From JAZLJD01 sp045617725 (GTDB lineage Bacteria > Bacillota > Clostridia > Lachnospirales > Lachnospiraceae): a DNA stretch of 43,683 bases. Position numbers and translations under genes: made by a program. The notes under the pieces were generated by a model. That model was not told the DNA's origin, did not search any database, and worked only from the letters and a program-made list of their open reading frames with translations. Where the stretch lies: assembly GCA_045617725.1 (NCBI GenBank), contig JAZLJD010000010.1:1-43683 (forward strand). Reading direction: 5' to 3'. Shown here in pieces: positions 34,292 to 41,757 of the stretch (position 1 is the first letter of the stretch; the number at the start of each line of letters is the position of its first letter).

Positions 34292-35131
34292 ATGTACGAT
34301 ATTAAAGAAAGTGATGTAATCTATCGTTGTATCGGCGAGAATCTTGTGGATGGAATAGTTGCCTGCGGTTTTATGAAAAAAGAAACGGCGGAACGTTCCC
34401 AGTATGATTTTTCCAATGAATTCTATAGCTGCTTTGTTCTTCTTAAAGGAAGCGGAGATTACATTTCGGAAAACGGGGAGGTTATGCACATTACGGCCGG
34501 AGATCTCGTGCAGCGAATGCCGGGTGTTATACATTCCACGCGGGTTGAGCCTGACGGAGAGTGGCTTGAGTTTTTTTTGTCGGTCGGCAGGGATTTCTTT
34601 ATGACGGAAGAGCGTATGGGTGTTCTATTTAGGAAGCCGGTTATAAAGGATGCCGTACCCAAAGCGGATGTGGAACACTTTAAGAGTCTCATTTCAAGTC
34701 TGAAGACGGTATCGCAGAAGGAACTTCCCGTTATGGCTCTTAAACTTCAGCAGGAAATCCTGTATCTGTTCGGATATGGAAGTACGGATAAGGAAATTCC
34801 GGGAACATCGGGCCTCCTACAAGATGCCTGTGATATTCTTTCGCAGAATCTTAATCGGGAAATCTCGATGGAAGAACTGGCCGGGTCCGTAGAGCTTGGG
34901 TATGAAACTTTTCGCAAGGAATTTCGTAAGGAATACGGCATTTCCCCGAGCCACTATCGTATTAAAAAGCGGATGGAACAGGCTTGTCTTTTGCTGGAAA
35001 GCGGAATTCCCATCAAGGAAATCGCGCGTATGGTTGGGTATGAGGATGTGTATTCCTTCAGCAAGCAGTTTAAAAAGTTTTCGGGAATTGCACCCGGAAA
35101 GTATCGAAATAGTCGTTTCCGTAAGGAGTGA
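34292..35131 (+). CDS. AraC-family transcriptional regulator
   Basis: 279 residues with a cupin-type sensing half (CFVLLKGSGDYISENGEVMHI, then AGDLVQRMPGVIHST) and a C-terminal double helix-turn-helix (MEELAGSVELGYETFRKEFRKEYGISPSHYR and KEIARMVGYEDVYSFSKQFKKFSGIAPGKYR). It is divergent from the second beta-galactosidase and most likely its activator. AGGAAGGG precedes the ATG. The response-regulator gene follows after 48 bp on the same strand, and I see no terminator between, so read-through is possible. Confidence 0.92.
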   Translation: MYDIKESDVIYRCIGENLVDGIVACGFMKKETAERSQYDFSNEFYSCFVLLKGSGDYISENGEVMHITAGDLVQRMPGVIHSTRVEPDGEWLEFFLSVGRDFFMTEERMGVLFRKPVIKDAVPKADVEHFKSLISSLKTVSQKELPVMALKLQQEILYLFGYGSTDKEIPGTSGLLQDACDILSQNLNREISMEELAGSVELGYETFRKEFRKEYGISPSHYRIKKRMEQACLLLESGIPIKEIARMVGYEDVYSFSKQFKKFSGIAPGKYRNSRFRKE

Positions 35132-35179
35132 TATGGGATATAATAAGCAGGAATTTATGAAATTGGAGCGGAGATTTGA

Positions 35180-35857
35180 ATGAGTAAGTGCATTTTGGTT
35201 GTGGATGATGATATGTATATCGGGAATATGGTAGAGGAGACACTGCGTCTTGACGGGTATGAAGTCCTGCGTGCATATTCCGGCACGGAAGCTCTTATGG
35301 TTCTTGACCGGGAGAGGCCCGACCTGGTGCTTTTAGACCTCATGCTTCCGGGCCTCAGCGGGGAGGAAGTCCTTCCTAAAATCAAGAATATTCCCGTCAT
35401 AATTTTGAGCGCCAAGGTAGGTATCGAAGACAAGGTGAATCTGCTCATGGCAGGTGCTGCCGATTACCTCACAAAGCCGTTTGACATAAGTGAACTGAAG
35501 GCACGCATTGCCGTTCAGCTTCGCAAAAAAGAAACAGTCACTCCCGTAAGTGACCATACCGTAACCGTGGGCAAAGTGACTCTCGATATGGATCTTCTGA
35601 ATGTAATGATTGCTGATAAGAAGGTTCCGCTTACCAGAACGGAGGCAGCCATTCTGAGAATCCTTATGTCAAATGCCGGCAGACCCATCGGCCGAAATAC
35701 CATTTTAGACCGTATCAGCGAAGACACTCCGGATTGCACGGAGCGTTCCCTAAAGCAACATATCAGCAATATCCGTAAGAAGATGCAGGAAGCAGACGGC
35801 GTCGATTACATTTCTGCGGTATACGGAATCGGATTTAAATATAATTTTGAATCTTGA
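35180..35857 (+). CDS. OmpR-family response regulator
   Basis: 225 residues: receiver domain (acidic residues 9-11, phospho-acceptor Asp53 in VLLDLMLPG, Lys in DYLTKPFD) and C-terminal winged helix (about 125-222; RTEAAILRILMSNAGRPIGRNTI, then YGIGFKYNFES). It controls, by gene order, the ABC module that follows, with the kinase at the end of the same cluster. Its stop codon lies inside the first of three CTTGAC direct repeats that probably are its own binding sites. Confidence 0.93.
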   Translation: MSKCILVVDDDMYIGNMVEETLRLDGYEVLRAYSGTEALMVLDRERPDLVLLDLMLPGLSGEEVLPKIKNIPVIILSAKVGIEDKVNLLMAGAADYLTKPFDISELKARIAVQLRKKETVTPVSDHTVTVGKVTLDMDLLNVMIADKKVPLTRTEAAILRILMSNAGRPIGRNTILDRISEDTPDCTERSLKQHISNIRKKMQEADGVDYISAVYGIGFKYNFES

Positions 35858-35892
35858 CGATATCTTGACATTTCTTTGGTCGGTTTCTTGAC
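35852..35892 (+). promoter_or_regulatory. Three TCTTGAC direct repeats upstream of ABC genes
   Basis: TCTTGAC at 35852-35858, 35863-35869 and 35886-35892, spaced 11 and 23 bp, i.e. on one DNA face. The last ends 10 bp before a -10-like TATGCT (35903-35908). This fits an OmpR-type activator site. Confidence 0.6.
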
Positions 35893-35950
35893 CATTTCCT
35901 TGTATGCTACATCTTGTAAAAACAAACAGCCCAATTTTGGAGGAGAAAGA

Positions 35951-36865
35951 ATGGATTACGTATTAAGAACAGAACATATCGGAAAGAGATATCGTACTTC
36001 GAAGGTATTACAGGATTTAAATATGAATATTCCCAAAGGAGCCATCTACGGCTTCGTCGGAAGAAACGGTGCCGGCAAGACCACCCTCATTCGTCAGATC
36101 TGCGGCCTGCAGAGACCGACCGAAGGCCATTACGAACTGTTCGGTGTTCGCAATGACAGCAGTGCAATCTTAAGTTGCAGAAAGCGTATGGCGGCCATCG
36201 TGGAGAGCCCCGCTTTATATAAGAGCATGACTGCCAAAGAGAATCTGAAGCAGCAGTACTTAAACCTCGGACTTCCCAATTACGAAGGCATTGATGAGCT
36301 TCTTGAGATTGTAGGCTTACAGGATGTAGGCAATAAGAAAGTCAGAAATTTCTCACTTGGTATGCGTCAGAGACTTGCAATCGCAGTTACCTTGTGCGGC
36401 AATCCCGATTTCATCATTTTAGATGAGCCCATCAACGGCTTGGATCCGCAGGGTATCATTGAGATTCGTGAACTGATTCTGAAGTTAAATCGTGAAAGAG
36501 GTATCACCATTCTGATTTCCAGCCATATTCTTGAGGAACTTTCCAAAATCGCAACCCATTACGGTTTCATTGATAAGGGAAGAATTGTAAGAGAAATGAC
36601 GCAGGAAGAGCTGTATGCAGAATGCAGAAAGAGCCTTCGTATTAAGATTACAAATGCGGAAGTATTGGCACGTGTCCTGGATGAGAGACATGTGGAATTC
36701 AAAATGATTGACGAACACACTGCAGATATCTATGGTACGATTACCATTTCGGAACTGTCCATCTCCCTGGCCAATGCCGGATGTGAGGTAATCTCCATGG
36801 AAGAGCATGATGAAAGCCTTGAAGCCTTTTACCTTTCACTGCTGGGAGGAAAAGCAAATGTTTAG
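35951..36865 (+). CDS. ABC transporter ATP-binding protein (BcrA/lantibiotic-immunity type)
   Basis: 304 residues with Walker A GRNGAGKTTL, signature FSLGMRQRLAIA, Walker B FIILDEPINGLDP and switch His (SSHILEEL). The ~75-residue tail after the ATPase core is usual for the BcrA/CcmA-like ABC-2 group. It would drive the two following ABC-2 permeases, most likely to expel or resist a membrane-active peptide or antibiotic; that role is inferred from gene order with a two-component system. ATG 35951 is preceded by GGAGGAGAAAG. The 3' end overlaps the next gene by 8 bases. Confidence 0.92.
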   Translation: MDYVLRTEHIGKRYRTSKVLQDLNMNIPKGAIYGFVGRNGAGKTTLIRQICGLQRPTEGHYELFGVRNDSSAILSCRKRMAAIVESPALYKSMTAKENLKQQYLNLGLPNYEGIDELLEIVGLQDVGNKKVRNFSLGMRQRLAIAVTLCGNPDFIILDEPINGLDPQGIIEIRELILKLNRERGITILISSHILEELSKIATHYGFIDKGRIVREMTQEELYAECRKSLRIKITNAEVLARVLDERHVEFKMIDEHTADIYGTITISELSISLANAGCEVISMEEHDESLEAFYLSLLGGKANV

Positions 36866-37628
36866 AGCCTTGTATGCGGATTTCGCACGCCTGTTTCGAA
36901 ACAAAATCTATGTGTTGATTCTGATCCTGCTGCCGGTAACAATCGGAGTTATGGAGCTCGTGCTTGATTTTATTATGAGCTTTTTACTTGAAGGCATTGT
37001 GCTTGAAAATGCGGATTTAAGCCTGACCATGTTTGCTTCCTCTGCGGCAATTTTCCTTGCTGTTTTAGCCAGCTTCTACACGGCCACGGATTTTGTGGAA
37101 GGAACGATTCGTAACAAATTGAGCGTAGGCATCAAGAGAAGCCACATTTTCCTGTCAGCCTGCATCGTAGCAGTGGTACAGGCGCTGTTCATGCATCTGT
37201 TATCAACCGGTGTAGTACTTTTGGTAGGCTATACCGCGTATGACGGATTCAGCTTAGACGCCGCCGGAATTTTCAATCTCATGTGGGTTTACGGACTTGC
37301 CGAAGTCGCTCTGGCCGTATTCTTCACATCACTCGTCTTTGTTTTTGGCAACACAAAAATCGTATACGGAATATGCCCCGGCATTGCGGTATTCTTCCGA
37401 GTTCTCATGATTGTCGTTATGGACAAGCTTTATCCGTCATACGGACCTTGCCTTTTAACCGGAGCAAGACTTAAGATTTACACATTTTTGGATCAATATG
37501 TACCGTTTTTCCATCTGCAGTCATTCTTAAGATGGGACAATCTGAGCTACATACTCGGAGGCGTCGGAACCATACTGATCTCGGTGATTATTGGCATAAT
37601 AGTGATTAATAAGAGGGAAATTAACTGA
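36858..37628 (+). CDS. ABC-2 type transporter permease 1
   Basis: 256 residues, about six helices. The start region FRALYADFARLFRNKIYVLILILLPV and the charged end INKREIN are typical of ABC-2 permeases of the BcrB/LanE-G kind. It overlaps the ATPase gene by 8 bases (ATG at 36858 after GGGAGGAAAAG), showing translational coupling. Its stop overlaps the ATG of the next permease by 1 base. The second permease ends in the similar INKREL, so the two are probably distant paralogues forming a heterodimer. Confidence 0.87.
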   Translation: MFRALYADFARLFRNKIYVLILILLPVTIGVMELVLDFIMSFLLEGIVLENADLSLTMFASSAAIFLAVLASFYTATDFVEGTIRNKLSVGIKRSHIFLSACIVAVVQALFMHLLSTGVVLLVGYTAYDGFSLDAAGIFNLMWVYGLAEVALAVFFTSLVFVFGNTKIVYGICPGIAVFFRVLMIVVMDKLYPSYGPCLLTGARLKIYTFLDQYVPFFHLQSFLRWDNLSYILGGVGTILISVIIGIIVINKREIN

Positions 37629-38365
37629 TGAAAAAAGAAATAAATGCAGGTTTAAAAAGATTATTTGGTAGTTTTTGGTACATTCTGGGACTTGTAATCG
37701 CTCTGCTTGTTACCTTATGGTTTACAAAGAACGGTCGCCATGTGTCGGTGTTCCGAATGGAGAATGACAACGAAGCCATGTACTTCGTGTGCTGCGCGAT
37801 TTTCGCTTTCTTCTCGCTTTTTACACCGCTGTTTATCAACACGGAATATGAGGACGGTGTGATTCGCAACAAAGTAATCGCAGGTCACAAGCAGTCGGAA
37901 ATATATATTGTTCAGCTCTTTGTTCAGCTGGTTGCAGTCTTTGTTATGCAGCTTTGCTGGATTGCCGGCGGCCTCCTGGGCGGTGCCCGAATCGACTCTG
38001 CGTTACTCGTCAGTATGATTGTAGTCATGTTCGCACAGTTCGGTTATGTAGCATTCCTTACCTTCATAGGAATGAAGCTTCGCAAAAGACTATACTCAAG
38101 CGTGCTCGGTGTTCTGGCATGCTACGCTCTCATTAGCACTATGCTGATTGGAAACTATATCGTAAGTATTTCCGAGGGAATCATGTTCATGATATTCAAT
38201 TTCATCTATCATTTGTCTCCGATAGGACAGTGGTTCCTCTACTCGTATGTGGGCTCAGATACTCTTTGGCTCCCGCTTTTTGTGGAAATCCTGATTTCCC
38301 TTGTGGAGCTTTGCTTCTGGACCTTAGTCGGAATGATTGGGATTAACAAACGCGAATTGGTATAA
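37628..38365 (+). CDS. ABC-2 type transporter permease 2
   Basis: 245 residues, about six helices (LGLVIALLVTLWF near the start, LVELCFWTLVGMIGI at the end). The N-terminal GLKRLFGSFWYILG and a central EYEDGVIRNKVIAGHKQSEIYIVQL stretch resemble permease 1 (DFVEGTIRNKLSVGIKRSHIFLSAC), so the pair arose by duplication. It forms the membrane part of the exporter with permease 1. Confidence 0.87.
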   Translation: MKKEINAGLKRLFGSFWYILGLVIALLVTLWFTKNGRHVSVFRMENDNEAMYFVCCAIFAFFSLFTPLFINTEYEDGVIRNKVIAGHKQSEIYIVQLFVQLVAVFVMQLCWIAGGLLGGARIDSALLVSMIVVMFAQFGYVAFLTFIGMKLRKRLYSSVLGVLACYALISTMLIGNYIVSISEGIMFMIFNFIYHLSPIGQWFLYSYVGSDTLWLPLFVEILISLVELCFWTLVGMIGINKRELV

Positions 38366-38375
38366 CGGAGAAACT

Positions 38376-39275
38376 ATGGAAATTACGGAAGTTTTGCTGG
38401 CGGGTGTGATTTTACTGAGTATCATTATACTGATACGGTACATTGCCCTGAAACACGGAATTCGGGACCTTAACCGGGAATTCAAAAACCGAAGTACACT
38501 AAACAGTAATACAAAAATCGGCGTCTCTTGCAGAGATGCCGATTTGCGTGCGTTAACGGCAGAGATAAACCGAAGTCTGGCTCATTTGAGGGAGCAGTAT
38601 CATCGTTATGAGCAGGGAAATGATGAAAACAGGCGTGTCATAACGAATGTTACACATGATTTGCGTACTCCGCTTACAGCGATTTGCGGCTATCTGGATC
38701 TTTTGAAGAACGCGGAGGAGCTGAGCGAGGAGGAAAGAAACCGCTACCTTGGAATCATAGAAAACCGTGCACTTTACATGAAGGACCTGACGGAAGAATT
38801 ATTTGTTTTCACAAAATCGGCCGGCTCGGATTTGTCGGAACAGCCGGATATGGAGGAAGTGCTCTTAAATCAGGCGCTCGAAGACTGCATAATGGATTAC
38901 TATGCCGCCTTAACGGAGAAGAAGATTGAACTTACTGTGAACATCACGGAGCAACATATCAAATGCAGTGCCAATAAAAAAGCAATCGACCGTGTACTTT
39001 CAAACCTTATGAGCAATTGCCTTAAGTACAGCAAAGGAGATCTTGAAATTTCCTTATCGGATGACGGGGAAATATGTTTTCGTAATTATGCACCGCTTGT
39101 TACGCAGCTCGATGCGGAACGCCTGTTTGATCGCTACTATACGGTGGAAACGGGAGCTATGGCGAGCGGAATCGGCCTCTCGATTGCAAAACTGCTTGTA
39201 ACGCAGATGAATGGTACAATATCCGCACAAAAGGAAGAAGATTATCTCGCAATAAGGATTCGTTTTCAGTGTTAA
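38376..39275 (+). CDS. Small sensor histidine kinase
   Basis: 299 residues: one N-terminal helix (about 4-24), a short linker, HisKA with His94 (NVTHDLRTPLTAICGYLDLL), N box (NLMSNCLKYS) and G box (ASGIGLSIAK). There is no extracellular sensor domain, so it probably senses through the membrane or through the ABC transporter, as in bacitracin-resistance systems. It pairs with the OmpR-type regulator at the head of the cluster. ATG 38376 is 10 bp after the permease stop, preceded by ACGGAG. Confidence 0.9.
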   Translation: MEITEVLLAGVILLSIIILIRYIALKHGIRDLNREFKNRSTLNSNTKIGVSCRDADLRALTAEINRSLAHLREQYHRYEQGNDENRRVITNVTHDLRTPLTAICGYLDLLKNAEELSEEERNRYLGIIENRALYMKDLTEELFVFTKSAGSDLSEQPDMEEVLLNQALEDCIMDYYAALTEKKIELTVNITEQHIKCSANKKAIDRVLSNLMSNCLKYSKGDLEISLSDDGEICFRNYAPLVTQLDAERLFDRYYTVETGAMASGIGLSIAKLLVTQMNGTISAQKEEDYLAIRIRFQC

Positions 39276-39288
39276 AAAGCACTGTTTT
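39267..39288 (+). terminator. Weak hairpin over kinase stop codon
   Basis: Stem CAGTG / CACTG (39267-39271 with 39280-39284) followed by TTTTCC. It is short and overlaps the last codons, so termination may be partial. Confidence 0.4.
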
Positions 39289-39290
39289 CC

Positions 39291-39319
39291 TTGACTAAGA
39301 CATGCGAAAGTATTAAAAT
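39291..39319 (+). promoter_or_regulatory. Promoter of hydrogenase operon
   Basis: TTGACT (39291-39296) and TAAAAT (39314-39319) with an ideal 17-bp spacer; the best sigma-A promoter I see in the window. Confidence 0.75.
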
Positions 39320-39328
39320 CTTATAGGT

Positions 39329-39346
39329 TAGATAATTTTTTAACAA
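39329..39346. promoter_or_regulatory. Rex-like redox operator
   Basis: TAGATAA-TTTT-TTAACAA matches the Clostridial Rex consensus TTGTTAA-N4-TTAACAA at 12 of 14 defined positions. It lies about 10 bp after the -10, where a repressor would block transcription. Rex senses NADH/NAD+, which fits an NADH-linked hydrogenase. Confidence 0.55.
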
Positions 39347-39390
39347 TCTATTTCAGCCGACTATATTATCACAAAATAAGGAGGTCACTT

Positions 39391-39873
39391 ATGGCAAAAT
39401 TAAGCGATGCTGCCATAGTAAAGATTAATGAGATTTGTGATCGTTATAAAGACGAGAAGACTCCCATTATGATGATCTTAAGCGACATTCAGAGAGAGTA
39501 TGGCTATATTCCTCTGGAGGTTCAGGAACTCGTATCCGCAAGAACCGGCTTAAGTGTAGCAGAGATTTATGGTGTTGTTACGTTCTATTCTTTCTTTTCC
39601 CTTACTCCCAAGGGCAAGTATGTTATTGGCTGTTGCCTCGGAACTGCGTGCTACGTTAAGGGTGCTCAGCAGGTAATTGACAAGTTCTCCGAGATTCTCG
39701 GAATCAAACCCGGTGAGACCACAGAAGACGGTATGTTTACCTTAGATGCACTTCGTTGTATCGGTGCATGCGGAATTGCTCCCGCTGTATCCATTAACGG
39801 TAAAGTATATCCCAAGGTTGCCGTAAATGCAGTACAGGGTATTATTGATGAACTTAGGGCAAAGGAGGCATAA
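39391..39873 (+). CDS. hydC: NADH-dependent [FeFe] hydrogenase, NuoE-like [2Fe-2S] subunit
   Basis: 160 residues of the NuoE/thioredoxin-like ferredoxin fold. The four cluster cysteines are in GCCLGTACYVKGA and RCIGACGIAP. The N-terminal region (YKDEKTPIMMILSDIQREYGYIP, then VSARTGLSVAEIYGVVTFYSFF) is typical of the HydC/HndA type. It is the small subunit of the three-gene hydrogenase and passes electrons between flavin and iron-sulfur centres. TAAGGAGG lies at the right distance before the ATG. hydB begins 4 bases after its stop. Confidence 0.94.
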   Translation: MAKLSDAAIVKINEICDRYKDEKTPIMMILSDIQREYGYIPLEVQELVSARTGLSVAEIYGVVTFYSFFSLTPKGKYVIGCCLGTACYVKGAQQVIDKFSEILGIKPGETTEDGMFTLDALRCIGACGIAPAVSINGKVYPKVAVNAVQGIIDELRAKEA

Positions 39874-39877
39874 GCAG

Positions 39878-41743
39878 ATGATTAAATCTTTTGAAGAACT
39901 AAAAGAAAAACAGGAGCAGTGCTCCGCTTGCCTTGCTGCCAAGTTTAACGGTGAAGGAAGCAAAAGAGCCATTGTTTTGTGCGGTGGTACCGGTTGTCTT
40001 TCCTCTAATTCCGCTGAGATTTTTGCTAAGTTTCAGAGTGTATTGGAAGAGCGTGGCCTTACAGACAAAGCTACCGTAAACCAGGTAGGTTGCTTTGGCT
40101 TCTGCTCCCAGGGACCTTTCGTTAAAATCTATCCCGAGAACACTCTTTACAAGGGTGTAACCGTAGAGGATGTTGAAGAAATCATCGAGAAAGATATCGT
40201 CGGCGGTGAGGTAGTTGAGAGACTGCTTTATGTAGATCCCACAACCGGCGAAAAAGTACAGAAACAGCAGGACATAAACTTCTATAAAAAGCAGGAACGT
40301 ATCGCTCTCTACGGATGCGGTTCCATTAATCCCGAGAATATTGAGGAAGCACTTGGAATCGGCGCATTCGCTGCACTTTCCAAGGCTCTTAAGATGGACA
40401 GACAGGATGTTATCAACGATATCCTTGCTTCCGGCCTCCGCGGACGTGGTGGTGGCGGTTTCCCTACCGGTAAGAAGTGGCAGTTCGCATATGCTCAGCC
40501 CGACGGTGAGAAGTACGTTGTATGTAACGGTGATGAGGGTGACCCCGGAGCATTCATGGATCGTTCCATCCTGGAAGGAAATCCTCTTTCCGTAATTGAA
40601 GGTATGGTTATTGCCGGTTATGCAATCGGTGCTCAGAACGGTTACTTCTATGTAAGAGCTGAGTATCCCATTGCAGTAAACCGTTTGAAGATTGCCATCA
40701 AGCAGGCTGAGGAAGCCGGACTTTTGGGTGATCATATTTTGGGAACCGATTTCAGTTTCCATTGTCATATCAGGCTGGGTGCAGGTGCATTCGTCTGTGG
40801 TGAGGAGACAGCACTGCTTAATTCCATCGAAGGTCAGCGCGGTATGCCTCGTCCCCGTCCTCCTTTCCCTGCAGTAAAGGGCTTATGGCAGTGTCCTACC
40901 ATCGTTAATAATGTTGAGACACTTGCATGTGTACCTTATATCATTCGTAATGGTGCTGACAGCTTTTCTAAACTCGGTACCGAGAAGTCCAAGGGAACCA
41001 AGGTATTCGCTCTGGGCGGCAAGATCAACAATGTAGGTCTTGTGGAAGTTCCCATGGGAACCACCTTACGCGAGTTAATCTATGATATCGGCGGAGGTAT
41101 TCCGGGTGGCAAGAAATTCAAGGCCATTCAGACCGGTGGCCCTTCCGGCGGTTGCTTAACCGAGAAAGACCTTGATACTCCAATCGATTTTGATAACCTT
41201 GTTGCCAAAGGCTCCATGATGGGCTCAGGCGGTGCAATCGTAATGGACGAAGACAACTGTATGGTAGACGTAGCCAAGGTCTACATGGAATTCATCTGTG
41301 ATGAGTCCTGTGGTAAGTGCTCCCCCTGCCGTATCGGTACCAAGAGACTCCTTGAGTACTTAACCAAGATTTGTGAAGGTAAGGGTACCCTGAAGGATCT
41401 TGAGGAACTCGAACAGCTTGCAGATACCATCAAGGCCGGTTCCTTATGTGCACTGGGCCAGACCGCTGCCAACCCTGTTCTTTCCACTTTGGCACAGTTC
41501 AGAGATGAGTACATTGCACACATCGTGGACAAAAAGTGTCCTGCCAAGGTTTGCAAGAGCCTCATGAAGTATGAAATCAATCCGGAGCTTTGTAAGAAGT
41601 GCTCCCTGTGTGCACGTCAGTGCCCTGTTGGTGCGATTACGGGTGTTGTTGGTAAAGAGCCGTTCGTAATTGATTCCGAGAAATGTATCAAGTGCGGCTT
41701 ATGTATGTCATCCTGTAGATTTAAAGCAATTGAGAAGAAGTAA
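39878..41743 (+). CDS. hydB: NADH-dependent [FeFe] hydrogenase, NuoF-like flavin subunit
   Basis: 621 residues. An N-terminal [2Fe-2S] thioredoxin-like domain (CGGTGCLSS, then QVGCFGFCSQGP) precedes the NuoF-like FMN/NADH-binding core (LRGRGGGGFPTGKKW, then CNGDEGDPGAFMDR), the SLBB domain, the [4Fe-4S] motif CGKCSPCRIGTKRLLEYL and a C-terminal 2[4Fe-4S] ferredoxin (CKKCSLCARQCPVGAI and CIKCGLCMSSCRFKAI). This is the HydB architecture of trimeric electron-bifurcating hydrogenases, where NADH and ferredoxin oxidation are coupled to H2 formation. ATG 39878 is preceded by AAAGGAGG spanning the hydC stop. Confidence 0.95.
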   Translation: MIKSFEELKEKQEQCSACLAAKFNGEGSKRAIVLCGGTGCLSSNSAEIFAKFQSVLEERGLTDKATVNQVGCFGFCSQGPFVKIYPENTLYKGVTVEDVEEIIEKDIVGGEVVERLLYVDPTTGEKVQKQQDINFYKKQERIALYGCGSINPENIEEALGIGAFAALSKALKMDRQDVINDILASGLRGRGGGGFPTGKKWQFAYAQPDGEKYVVCNGDEGDPGAFMDRSILEGNPLSVIEGMVIAGYAIGAQNGYFYVRAEYPIAVNRLKIAIKQAEEAGLLGDHILGTDFSFHCHIRLGAGAFVCGEETALLNSIEGQRGMPRPRPPFPAVKGLWQCPTIVNNVETLACVPYIIRNGADSFSKLGTEKSKGTKVFALGGKINNVGLVEVPMGTTLRELIYDIGGGIPGGKKFKAIQTGGPSGGCLTEKDLDTPIDFDNLVAKGSMMGSGGAIVMDEDNCMVDVAKVYMEFICDESCGKCSPCRIGTKRLLEYLTKICEGKGTLKDLEELEQLADTIKAGSLCALGQTAANPVLSTLAQFRDEYIAHIVDKKCPAKVCKSLMKYEINPELCKKCSLCARQCPVGAITGVVGKEPFVIDSEKCIKCGLCMSSCRFKAIEKK

Positions 41744-41757
41744 GGGAGGAAATCAGA

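Noticed and set aside
39899..40768. 289-codon frame antisense to hydB
   Set aside because: It lies wholly inside the conserved hydB gene; long antisense frames are common opposite strongly codon-biased genes, and the product has no recognisable features.
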